Assembly: GCA_035048485.1 (NCBI GenBank)
Contig: CM068583.1
Location: 65,967,306 to 66,031,305 of the forward strand
Source of the DNA: Pteria penguin
Taxonomy: Eukaryota > Mollusca > Bivalvia > Pterioida > Pteriidae
Reading direction: 5' to 3'
DNA length: 64,000 bases
Below the pieces are notes generated by a model that was given only the letters and a program-made list of their open reading frames with translations, searched no databases and was not told the DNA's origin. Positions within the stretch are counted from its first letter, which is position 1. The number at the start of each line of letters is the position of its first letter. This document shows, in pieces, positions 36,401-43,345 of the stretch. Made by a program: the position numbers and the translations under genes.

Positions 36401-39400
36401 TTTGTCTCGTCAGACAACGACGCAACCGAAACTGACAATGTCCGGTCGCCAGAGGAGTTGATAGCTAGACGCTTGATGCCTTCATCACAAACGATGGCAA
36501 CCTGGAGAGCTAAGCTGCCCGGACTGAGGAGAAAATATGCGCCAGTTTCCCTGAAGACAAGACCCGACCATGTGACCCAAGTAATGCACAGCGAACGTAA
36601 AGATGCAATAGCCATACTTTGACGATTCCTTGAGGAAAAGTAAAGCGATGACTTCAACCTGTTCTATCAGATTGTAAATTTAAATTTTACTCGCTTGAAT
36701 ATGCCTTTTAATTTGCCTTTGTTAAAATAAATTGTTGAACCCGTCTTGTGTCTTTGATCACCGTGGCCATGCGACTGAGATACAATTACATGTGTTTCAG
36801 TAGACAGCGGATTTATCTTTACGGTCAGGCGAGAAGGTGTAATGTAACTATTTAATAACATTTGGTAACTGTACTTAAAAACACAGTTGCAAAATTATCG
36901 AAAAATCTAATCTATTGACTTTCATGTAGCTCAAGCAAACAAGAAGAGTATCTAAGAGAGGTAACTCTAGTGTATCTATATATAGATACATGTACAATGA
37001 GTCCGTTACAGATACCGCGAAAGTTATATACGTATGCAATTATTGCACAATCTGTCGATCTTCTGGTCTTTGAAACTGCATTCGTTCGTCACGCCGTGTA
37101 ATTGAATATTCGTTTATTTGAATAATAAAGTCCTGATAAATAGCTTATTCAATTAAGCGGCTTGCACTGTATTGAATGAAATATTTCCTTTTCATTATCA
37201 AGGAAGGAATTGATTTGTATACATATAAGCTTCAAATGACATTTCAAATTAAAACCATATTTAGATTCGCTATTATCAAAATATATAAACACATTAATGC
37301 CCTCCCCCCTTTTAGGAGGTTGGAGGCTATTTGGAAAACAAGTACATATATTTCCTTGAAAAATCTGCCTTTGTGGTACATATATAACTACTTCAATGAA
37401 TATGTCAGTAACAACATTATAGTATTATTTAAAAGTTTAAAATGTCTTCTTTTTAATGATATGTAAATCATGCCTCTATTGTGAACAAGTCCGGAAATAT
37501 AATGGCTCAAAGACACCATACTTTTCAACAGACAGCATATACAGCAGGTGCGACGACATCACGTCATTAAGACGTAACGTCTCAATGACATCATCCTCTA
37601 CTGCATGATGTAAATCTGCAGCCCTTTTCAAATACATTAGCATTCTGAGGATTAAAAATAAAAACCCTCTCTTGTTCATTGAATTTAGCTTTGATTGTTT
37701 CAAGTTAATTAAATATACTGGCCTTCGCTTTTGTTGACTATCTTGTGCTTTTTTAGGTTTTAAAATATTTTACTTTTCCCATTTCGTATTTGCCGGCATA
37801 GAGTTTTGGTCAATAGAATAACTCTAAAACCAGTTTTCTTCAATATCACATGATAATTTACAAACACATGCATAATAGACAAATTATTGAATATTACTTC
37901 TGTATTTTGTATCACGACTAAAAATGTTACATCATCGTGACAGTACGAGTTACCTCCCGTTAGGCAGATTACTTTTAGGCGTAAATCGCTCACCAGACTA
38001 CATCCTTGATACTATTGATAAAACGAATTCCTCTTTATCTTCATACGAGTGTTACTCAGGACCTTCAGTCCTTTGATTTATTTGGGGGGGGGGGGATTTT
38101 TGTCTGGTTTTTTTTTGTTTATCTATAGGAGATACAGACAATGGATCTTATCTTATCAGTATTTGTCTTGTTATCAAGTATTTTGATACTATACATTTTT
38201 AAAAGAAAGGTTTATGATTGAATAATACATCCCACTTTAAGACAATGTTCAATAATGTGTGATTCTTTTTATATCCCCTGCAAACGAAGTGTGGGGGGTT
38301 GGGTATATAGGAATCACCTTTTCCGTCTGTCTGTCCGTCTGTCATTCTGTCTGTCTGCTTGTTCGTCCGTCTCAATTTGTGTCCGGGCCATATCTTTTTA
38401 TTGGGTGGATGGATTTAGATAATATTTCACAATATTGTTGCCCATGACCCAGAGGTGTCAAATCAAGGTCACTGTGAACTTGGTTGTTAAAATCGTGTCT
38501 GGGCCATATCTTTTTATTGGGTGAATGGATTTAGATAATATTTCACAATATCGTTGCCCATGACTCAAAGGTGTGTCATGACCTTGACCCAAGGTCATAA
38601 GTTAAAGGTCAAGGTCACTGTGGACTTGGTTGTTAAAACCGTGTCCGGGCCATATCTTTTTATTGGGTAGATGGATTTAGATAATATTTCACAGGATTGT
38701 TGCCCATAACCCAAGGGTGTGTCATGACCTTGACCCAAGGTCTTAGGTCAAAGATCAAGGTCAATGTGAACTTGGTTATTAAAATCATGTCCAGGCCATA
38801 TCTTTTTATTGGGTGGATGGATTTAGATAATATTTTACAATATTGTTGTGCATGACCCAAGGGTGTGTCATGAACTTGAACCAAGGCCATAAGTCAAGGT
38901 GATTATAGACACAAGAAGAAAAACTTTATTCAGGCCATTTCTCACCCTGTTCACAGATTTCAATAACATTTCACAGAATTGTTGCTTAAGATCCAAGGGT
39001 GTGTCATGACTTTGAATTAAGGTCAAAGGTCAAGGTCATGATAGACACAATAAGTAAAACCTTGTCCGTTCCATAACTTCTTCTCCTGAGCATGCATGTC
39101 AATAATATTTCACAGAATTGTTGCTTAGGATTCAAGGATTTTTCACGAATTAAAACCAAGTTCATAGGTCAAAGATCAAGGTGACAATAGACACAATAAG
39201 TAAAACCTTGTCCGGGCCATAACTTCTTCCCTTGTGCACAAATTTCAATATTTCACAGAATTGTTACATAGGATCCAAGGATGTGTCATGACCTTGAACC
39301 AAGGTCATAGTTCAAAGGTCAAGGCCATAATAGACACAATAAGAAAAACTTTGTCCAGGCCATAACTTTTCACCCTGTGCACAGATTTTAATAACATTTC

Positions 39401-40238
39401 ACAGAATCGTTGCTTAGGATCTAAGGGTGTGTCATGACTTTGAACCAAGGTCATAGGTCAAAGGTCAAGGTCACAGTAGACAGAATGGGTAAAACCATGT
39501 TTTCATTGATTATATCTCAAAATGTGCTTGTAAGTGGGACATCCATTACACTTATACCAGTGATGTATATTGGGATGAATTATTGCATGTATCTACTTTG
39601 TTGCCGCAGAGGGGGGGGGTATTTGTCCTGTTAGGACTGCTCTAGTTTTAATTACGATAAGGTCAGTATGTGCCCATCTAATTAGGATATGTGTATGAAA
39701 ACCGGTATTTATTGAGTGTTCTGATTATTCTTGATTATTCAGAATTTTTTTATTTATGGAATTTGATAGATTATCTTAATCTTTTATTAGAGGAGCTAGG
39801 CATGGTCTTAAACTGAATGGCAAATTAGTAAGACTTCAAGAGCAAGAAAAGATTCTGATGGAAAAGTACAACAAATTGCCAAAGAAGGAATTGTCTACAG
39901 TACAGAAGGATGAGGAGATTAATTCTGATAGCAAAAGGACTAAAAAGTCCAAGAAAAAGAAAAAGAAAAGTAATCATAATATATATGACAGTGACTATAC
40001 AGAGAGTAAATCTAAAGATTTCTCTCAGGAGAATGTTACAAACTGTGATTTTAGATCTATAGATGATAATCAGGTTTCTAGAAAGCACGCAAAAAAGATG
40101 AAAAAATTGAAAAGAAAGCATGAACGAGAATGTAATGAAAAAAACATTGCATTAAATGAAGGTGATTGTCTAGAAGATGTCTCCAAAAGCAAAAGGAAGA
40201 AAAAGAAAAGTAAAAATGTTAGTGAAGACAAAAAATAA
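7400..40238 (+). CDS. GPATCH4: GPATCH4-type G-patch domain protein, seven coding exons
   Basis: Exons: 7400-7451, 16278-16351, 18243-18335, 22005-22106, 24211-24299, 28733-28783 and 39791-40238. Every intron starts GT and ends AG and all phases join, giving 909 coding bases and 302 residues. Residues 1-47 form the G-patch (LSKHGWKEGSGLGKEQTGIK, then KQDKHGMGH), which in this class engages a DEAH-box helicase (human GPATCH4 works with DHX15 in nucleolus and Cajal bodies and affects rRNA and snRNA modification). FTFHWWDHVFN, LLYGQFIK and CEGMTAHKGARHGLKLNGKL match human GPATCH4 blocks in order. The last exon encodes a Lys-rich tail (KKSKKKKKKS, KRKKKKSK) typical of nucleolar proteins. The start at 7400 is the only ATG just before the G-patch; an upstream start in 5' sequence is not excluded. 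Exon 1 has the least support because it is short. Confidence 0.9.
8462..8605 (+). repeat. A-rich tract with CAA and GAAA runs
   Basis: GAAA repeats, an A10 run and CAA/CAACAA runs lie inside the nested TIR element. Low complexity, no coding role. Confidence 0.85.
9419..9470 (+). repeat. AT dinucleotide microsatellite
   Basis: About 50 bases of alternating AT with two interruptions (ATACAT). A T20 run followed by ATT triplets lies at about 9901-9941. Confidence 0.95.
11403..11446. repeat. Perfect hairpin, 18-bp stem and 8-base loop
   Basis: ATGAAGACTATATACAAT at 11403-11420 and ATTGTATATAGTCTTCAT at 11429-11446 are exact reverse complements. It sits between the two TTTCGGTAC arrays of the outer TIR element. 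Confidence 0.9.
12669..12945 (+). mobile_element. tRNA-derived SINE, copy 1
   Basis: A tRNA-like head with an A box (GCCCTAGTGGATAAGG) and a B box (GGTTCAACTCC) is followed by a central region (CCCTCACTGCTTCGGGTTGG), GATGCCGTCACCATATACGT and a tail of AATCA repeats. This is pol III promoter architecture. It is the most diverged of the three long copies. Confidence 0.85.
13099..13377 (+). mobile_element. tRNA-derived SINE, copy 2
   Basis: Head GGCCTCGTGGTATCGCG (A box) and GGTTCGATTAC (B box), the same body as the other copies, and a tail of four ATCA units. It lies 150 bp from copy 1 in the same orientation inside GPATCH4 intron 1. Confidence 0.9.
16278..16351 (+). CDS. GPATCH4: GPATCH4 coding exon 2
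   Basis: Completes the G-patch glycine and encodes SGLGKEQTGIKEAIKVKLKQ then DKHG. The GLGK and following G residues are the G-patch signature. Acceptor TTTTGTAG, donor GTATGG, ends in phase 0. Confidence 0.9.
16352..18242 (+). other. GPATCH4: GPATCH4 intron 2 (1.9 kb)
   Basis: Phase 0. It contains SINE copy 3 and, at about 17340-17900, diverged tandem units with 'GACCTTGAC' and 'TTTCATATTTG' motifs like those of the pearl-like arrays. It ends TCTCATCCACAG. Confidence 0.8.
16909..17178 (+). mobile_element. tRNA-derived SINE, copy 3
   Basis: A box GGCCTAGTGGTATCGCG, B box GGTTCGAGTCA, body as in copy 2, and a short deletion after the ACAGTAAAAACC motif. The tail is ATCA repeats. It lies in GPATCH4 intron 2, same strand as the gene. 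Confidence 0.9.
18243..18335 (+). CDS. GPATCH4: GPATCH4 coding exon 3
   Basis: 31 codons: MGHNQGDEFTFHWWDHVFN then TAANSISVENSN. The MGH-x-x-G-x-EFT-x-HWW block is diagnostic for GPATCH4 relatives. Acceptor ATCCACAG, donor GTATGTATA. The last 30 bases and the donor are the seed of the minisatellite that follows. Confidence 0.92.
18306..19604 (+). repeat. 52-bp minisatellite derived from exon 3 and its splice donor
   Basis: The first copy is the end of exon 3 (GCTAACAGTATCAGTGTAGA to 18335 plus GTATGTATA). A second copy starts at 18345. From 18397 there are 21 full 52-bp units and three shortened 37-bp units (two at 19073-19146, one at 19459-19495). Each unit keeps AACAGTAAT followed by GTATGTATAC, that is, exon end plus donor, and ends CTCCTCATGCAGT. 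Units are nearly identical; a few variants occur (GATAAAAG at 18501 and 18813). Confidence 0.97.
18336..22004 (+). other. GPATCH4: GPATCH4 intron 3 (3.7 kb)
   Basis: Phase 0. The first third is the exon-derived minisatellite. At 20780-21330 lie three or four diverged units of about 137 bp. The rest (19605-20780, 21330-22004) is AT-rich with no recognised feature. It ends TTTTCTTTCAG. Confidence 0.85.
20780..21330 (+). repeat. Diverged tandem repeat, about 137-bp unit
   Basis: GGTCAACTACTAGG with a following TTTCATATTTC block recurs at about 20933 and 21071, with weaker copies near 20790 and 21206. TTTCTGTCTGTACTG follows in later units. This resembles the core arrays of pearl-like elements. 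Confidence 0.6.
22005..22106 (+). CDS. GPATCH4: GPATCH4 coding exon 4
   Basis: 34 codons, phase 0 at both ends: EGIAVKKTTESGP, a basic NKKRK stretch, then QLLYGQFIK, which matches the LLYQKFVK block of human GPATCH4. Acceptor TTTCTTTCAG, donor GTGAGT. Confidence 0.92.
22675..23573. mobile_element. Non-autonomous TIR element (TACCGTATTTACT ends)
   Basis: The left end is TACCGTATTTACTTGAATAT. The right end, reversed, is TACCGTATTTACTCGAATAT; the pairing continues to about 28 bp. Just inside both ends the block CTGCGTA-TATACA-AG-GTTAGAT occurs in direct orientation. No transposase. The terminal TA may be the target duplication. Confidence 0.8.
23668..24113. mobile_element. Foldback MITE between exons 4 and 5
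   Basis: Left CTGTCCGCGCCACTCACT and right AGTGAGTGGTGCGGACAG, flanked by TA on both sides. The arms continue nearly to the centre (TTTAGTCGTAACTTTTGGTG against CACCAAAAGTTACGACTAAA; TTTTAGATAGGGCG against CGCCCTATCTAAAA), so each arm is over 200 bp. It ends 97 bp before exon 5. Confidence 0.85.
24211..24299 (+). CDS. GPATCH4: GPATCH4 coding exon 5
   Basis: Encodes GATLDNSIEVKSDRDISSDN then the acidic NSEEEQILN, a poorly conserved linker with possible CK2-type serine/acidic sites. It ends with two bases (AA) of a lysine codon. Acceptor TATTTTAG, donor GTATTC. Confidence 0.85.
25020..25310 (+). repeat. Pearl-like tandem units, split by element B
   Basis: GTTCATACTTCA followed by AAGGAGATCC-ATATTGATTTTGG and AAAGGTCAAAGGTTAAGG forms a unit. 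The next unit starts near 25290 and resumes only at 27235 (AAGAGGAAGATCCCTATTGA, GGTCAGAGGTCAAGG), after element B. The two half units rebuild one unit around a single TTAA. Confidence 0.65.
25315..27234. mobile_element. TIR element family B, copy 1, flanked by TTAA
   Basis: Both ends read AGCTGGCCTCTCACCATAAA inward and pair over about 55 bp. A further inner block (GTATGTTTTATG, then AAATGAA-GTCTGA-CCAAATGCTC) is also inverted on both sides, with a 27-bp insert in the right arm that contains the palindrome GTTGACCTAGGTCAAC. TTAA flanks it on both sides (25311-25314 and 27235-27238), as in piggyBac or Kolobok elements. No transposase was recognised. The interior recurs at 52796-54600. Confidence 0.85.
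28733..28783 (+). CDS. GPATCH4: GPATCH4 coding exon 6
   Basis: Completes a lysine codon and encodes YDDETLMKVCEGMTAHK, matching the human LTDEMLLQACEGRTAHK block. Acceptor TTTGACAG, donor GTAAGT, ends with AA of the next lysine codon. Confidence 0.92.
29220..30413. mobile_element. Repeat element with AGCTCACCTGAG ends
   Basis: Left AGCTCACCTGAGCC forms a small hairpin with GGCTCAGAGCT. The right end is TCAGGTGAGCGATATAGGTC then CACTTGGACCTCTTGTTT. The first 12 bases pair with the right end. Inner text (AACTTTTTCACATTTTC) is repeated at about 29277 and 29780. Similar right-end sequence occurs at 5565-5600 and 56190-56220. Class uncertain. Confidence 0.55.
30603..31140 (+). mobile_element. Pearl-like element, about 145-bp cores
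   Basis: TAGCCCCATACACTTGAAAC is followed by a CTGT/CTGTC microsatellite (about 30645-30680), then four diverged units beginning GGTTTCCAGATGAT-ACTT at about 30690, 30839, 30982 and 31116. Microsatellite plus tandem cores is the layout of bivalve pearl elements. Confidence 0.6.
31470..32830 (+). repeat. 38-bp minisatellite, about 35 units
   Basis: The unit GAGATAGTAATCCAGACTAT then GGGGCATCCTATCAATAT is repeated with much divergence. Higher-order variants recur, for example GAGATAGAGATGATAATGCA at about 32205, 32360 and 32595, suggesting block duplications of several units. It lies in GPATCH4 intron 6. Confidence 0.95.
34440..34525 (+). repeat. Short array of GTCAATCCGGTAATTCCG
   Basis: GTCAATCCGGTAA occurs four times in 75 bases at a spacing near 20 bp. 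No further context recognised. Confidence 0.85.
34923..34955 (+). mobile_element. LINE 3' tail fragment
   Basis: TGAGTACACTTCGTAATGGA then AGAAGAAGAA matches the 3' end of the LINE at 6077-6715 (which reads on the - strand). It is preceded by a 90-bp-spaced direct repeat of TTTGAGGAC-TATATCGTGGTTATACATG (about 34785 and 34874). Confidence 0.6.
35874..37169 (+). mobile_element. Tigger/pogo-like DNA transposon, degenerate
   Basis: Left CAGTGCCCGCCACTCAATTG and right, reversed, CAGTGCAAGCCGCTTAATTG are flanked by TA. Near both ends are runs of TTATTGAATA/TTTGAATA. The interior holds the remnant of a DDE transposase in + orientation. Size 1.3 kb, so the N-terminal part is largely deleted. Confidence 0.8.
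36195..36560 (+). pseudogene. Tigger-like transposase remnant
   Basis: The + strand, with frame changes, encodes RIVCKITENIDKMTLL and then DAVHLLSKAWRTVKPTTISN, CF-stop-KAGFVSSDNDATET. The block 'A-W-x-x-V-K-P-x-T-I-x-N-C-F-x-K-A-G-F' is typical of the C-terminal side of Tigger/pogo DDE transposases. Stops interrupt it. The 148-codon open frame on the - strand over the same bases is a shadow. Confidence 0.7.
38270..39647 (+). mobile_element. Pearl-like element with about eight tandem cores
   Basis: The left end TATCCCCTGCAAACGAAGTG and following G run form a hairpin. Next comes a CTGT/CCGT microsatellite (about 38322-38370). Then about eight core units of roughly 138-146 bp are marked by GTGTCATGACCTTGACC-like text at about 38575, 38721, 38863, 39001, 39137, 39283 and 39428. 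The right end is GCCGCAG-G run-TATTTGTCCTGTTAGGAC. Ends match the single-core element at 60073-60355. Confidence 0.8.
39791..40238 (+). CDS. GPATCH4: GPATCH4 coding exon 7 (last)
   Basis: Starts by completing lysine and encodes GARHGLKLNGKLVRLQEQEK then ILMEKYNKL, matching the human ARLGITMKAKLARLEAQEQ block. After that comes a low-conservation Lys-rich tail of about 120 residues with runs KKSKKKKKKS, HAKKMKKLKRKHERE and KSKRKKKKSK, likely nucleolar targeting signals. Stop TAA at 40236-40238, overlapped by AATAAA (40234-40239); no clear downstream polyadenylation site was picked. Confidence 0.92.
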
Positions 40239-41270
40239 ACAACATATAAAACTTTTGAATTTTTTTCTGTAGTGTTTTAGCTGTACTGGTCCAAAACCCT
40301 AATGGTTAAGTGGTAATGACCTACTCTAGATTATACAATATACTGGTAATCCATATGATTTATTCTCACAACTGAGCATACAGTTCAGAGCAAATATAAT
40401 AACACAGTGTATGTATACAACAGTAAAATCTGCTCATGCATATATTAGGCCTGTTAACAGGTGAATTATATTTTTGATTGCAGTGATAAGTTTAACAATT
40501 TGTAAGCGATCAGAATGACCACTTTGGCAGTTTCCTTGAATGTATCCTTGTCCATACTGTTTTATCTCCTCTCAACTAAGATGAGGTGAGCTACAGGTGT
40601 CTCCGTCCAGAATTTGGGTTAGCTCAGTATCATGCAAATTACTTATGCCAGAGGGACCAAACTTGCATCAGTAGTTCATCTTTAGATACTGAGATTGACC
40701 CATGCATTACATACTGTGTCTGACCTACTTTTTCCACTTCACTGACTCAGTAATAACATTTGCGGCAGGTCAATATTTGACAGATTACTATTGAATTGAT
40801 AAAATTTAGTCCATAACCAAAAACAATATAACGGTACATGTATAGTAAAAGTTTAGTCATGAGGCATGCTGTATGCTTGGGATTTGTTAGTTCATTGAAT
40901 TGTAGTGGCATAAAATGTACAATGCCACACATGATGTGTCAATGAAATAAGATACATAACAATAATGCACATAATAGTGGCAATGGTATTGAGTGAAAAT
41001 AGTAAATAGTAATTCCTGCCTTGAAAATGTTAGGAATTAGACAAAATTGGAACACGGTGTTGTTTTGTTGCAGACTTATCATAAGGGATATTTAGATATT
41101 GCTTCAAAGATTCTTTTTAAGAAAAATGCTGTGGGTAATGCTTTGTACCCATTTTACAATACTCGGCTGATATCGAGAGGTATCCGAATTAATTTTGCAT
41201 CAGAAGTATAGATGCATGCTTCAGATGCTGCATTTCAGCTTGTGTTACTCAGTGGATGAGCTCATCAGCT
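40239..41270. other. GPATCH4 3' flank
   Basis: AT-rich. The first part should be 3' UTR of GPATCH4, but its end cannot be fixed from sequence. No other gene recognised. Confidence 0.5.
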
Positions 41271-41274
41271 TTTG

Positions 41275-41455
41275 ACAGAGATCCTGCTTTTGACCAAGAT
41301 CCCAGGTTCCACTTCTGTCATGGGCACAGTGTCCTGTCTCAGAAAATGCTCAGGTATAAATTCCTGTGCAACTCATCAGGCAGATGCCATCACCATATAC
41401 ATACAATTAAGGTGGACTAACCCTAAACAATACTCATTCAGTCACTCAGATGCAT
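41275..41455 (+). mobile_element. tRNA-derived SINE, copy 4 (degraded)
   Basis: CAGGTTCCACTTCTGTCATG (B-box region), GTGTCCTGTCTC, CATCAGGCAGATGCCATCAC and CATATACATACA match the other SINEs in order; the middle region is deleted. Confidence 0.7.
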
Positions 41456-41639
41456 CTTGCCTATACTGGAGGCACTTGTACCAAAGATATTTGGCATAAT
41501 GCTTGAAGTTACTGCAGGAAGGAAGCATGCAGTTTAAACTATGTATCACAATGTCATGTTTTAGGATATATATAACTGTTTTATGCAATGAATCAAGTAT
41601 AATTCATTGAAATGATAATTTTTTACCCACCATCATAGC

Positions 41640-42700
41640 CATGTTGATCTGTTTGTTCCTATGGACACAATGATTTCAGTAAAAGTCAGTGGTTTTTTTT
41701 TGTTGGTGTATTTTGGTGGAGGGGGACTTTTGTTTGTTTGTTTTTTTTCATGAAACACAATGGTTAAATGATTAAGTATCATAAAGGAAAAACCCTTTTG
41801 ATTTTGAAAAATTTCTCCTTGTCGCTGCAGTCTGAGAGTTATGTAAGGCGATGTCCACCTGTCTGTCTGTCCGCTATGGGATGCAATAACTGTAGTAAAC
41901 ATAAGTAGTTTTTCATGAAGCTTATGAAATGCTTAAATAATGTAGGGGAAACACCCTTTCGATTTGAAAAAAAAATCCACCTTAATTACGGAATTAAGGA
42001 CTTTGATTTTTGATATTGATAGGATAACGGCATTTTCTATGCGACACGATAACTTTAGTAAACGTCAGTGGTTTTTAATGAAATAAACTTATACAGAATG
42101 CTTAAATAATGTAGCAGAAGAGCCCTTTCGATTTAAAAAAAATACCAGCCTTGTTGTTATGGAGTTATGGGACTTTGATTTTTTTCATGAATAGAATAAT
42201 GAAAGTTTCTATGGGACACAATAACCTTAGAAATGGAGAAAGAATTTTCATGAAACTTACACGGAATACTCTGATGAAATAAAAGAAGATGCCTTCAATT
42301 TTCAAAACATCCCCTTTGTAGGTACATGTACAAAGTTATGGGTCTTTGATTTTTTTTTTATTTTTTATTGTGAATTTATAAGAAATTCATTTCTCACTCC
42401 AACTCTTTCAAATTTAAATTGGTGATAGATTTATGTATGCACTTAAATATGTATTACAGGTTTTTATTATTGTTCCTTAACTTGTACATTTATGACATAA
42501 AAGGAAAAAGAGTTAAATTCTTCTCTTTGCTATAACTTTTTACTGCTCTCAAGGATTTCCATAACATTTCACAAGATTGTTGCCAAGGTCCAAAGCATGT
42601 GTTATCTTTAGGTCCTTAATAATAGGCAAAGGGGAAATGTTTTCAAATTTCATCCCTTCAAACTAAGTGACGGGTGTATTGTGACAAATAAGAAGTTGCT
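41640..42700 (+). repeat. Tandem repeat, about 165-bp unit
   Basis: CTATGGGACACAATAAC-TTAGTAAA recurs at about 41655, 41874, 42037 and 42210, each followed by a GTTTTTCATGAAACTTA-AC block, AATGCTTAAATAATGTAG and CCCTTTCGATTT. CTGTCTGTCTGTCCG sits at about 41857. One unit start also occurs at 32843, next to the 38-bp minisatellite. Pearl-like architecture. Confidence 0.65.
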
Positions 42701-42715
42701 CTTGTTGCATTTTTA

Positions 42716-43345
42716 GCTCACCTCACAAAGTGAGAAGGAGCTTATGCTATCACCCCGTCATCGGCGTCAGCGGCTGTCCGAGCAATAACTCGAGAACTAT
42801 TGCAGCTAGGAAGTTTAAACTTATATGGATGATGTATCTTTATGTGTAGATGTGGATGCCTGTTTCAGATTTAGGTTATGACCTATATTTTCCGCCCCAG
42901 TGCACATTTTCAGAAAATTTGAGTAAAAATGTTAAAAAGTTTTTGTTTTTATTTGGATAGCTAAGAAGTCCAAACTCGCACAAATGATGTATCTACATGT
43001 ATATATGCCAAAATGGATGCTGGTTTTAGATTTAGGTAATAACCTGTATTTTCAGCTCCAGTGCACATGTAAGGAAAAATTGAGTTTAATGTTAAAAAGT
43101 TTTATTTTTTTTTTATTTGGACAGTTAAAAAGTCCAAACTTGCACAAATGATGTACCTATATATGCCAAAATGGATGCTGGTTTCAGATTTAGGTAATGA
43201 CCTATGTTTTCCGCTCCAATGCACTTGTTAGGAAAATTTAAAAATTAAAATTTAAAACTTGAGCTAAATGTTAAAAAGTTGCACATCTTAGAAAAATTTT
43301 ATTATTATTCAAAAATTACATATGCTATGAGGTGAGCTTTGTAAT
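42716..43345. mobile_element. Repeat element with AGCTCACCTCA ends and about 165-bp cores
   Basis: Left AGCTCACCTCACAAAGTGAG, right ATGAGGTGAGCT, an inverted repeat. Inside, AAGTCCAAACT-GCACAAATGATGTA recurs at about 42965 and 43130, with a weaker copy at 42810, together with ATGGATGCTGGTTT and GACCTATATTTTCCGC. Confidence 0.65.

Larger units (their letters stand above)
28784..39790 (+). other. GPATCH4: GPATCH4 intron 6 (11 kb)
   Basis: Phase 2. It holds, in order, an AGCTCACCTGAG-ended repeat, a pearl-like repeat, a 38-bp minisatellite, a short 20-bp motif array, a LINE tail, a Tigger-like element and the large pearl-like array. The stretches 32830-34440, 35000-35870 and 37170-38270 hold no recognised feature beyond scraps of mollusc-type repeats. 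It ends CTTTTATTAG. Confidence 0.85.

Noticed and set aside
36211..36657. 148-codon open frame on the - strand
   Set aside because: Longest - frame, but the + strand encodes the Tigger transposase block over the same bases.
37476..37703. 75-codon open frame on the - strand (DLHHAVEDDVIETLRLNDVM)
   Set aside because: The composition looks protein-like, but there is no recognised family, no splice context and no second copy; not enough to call a gene.
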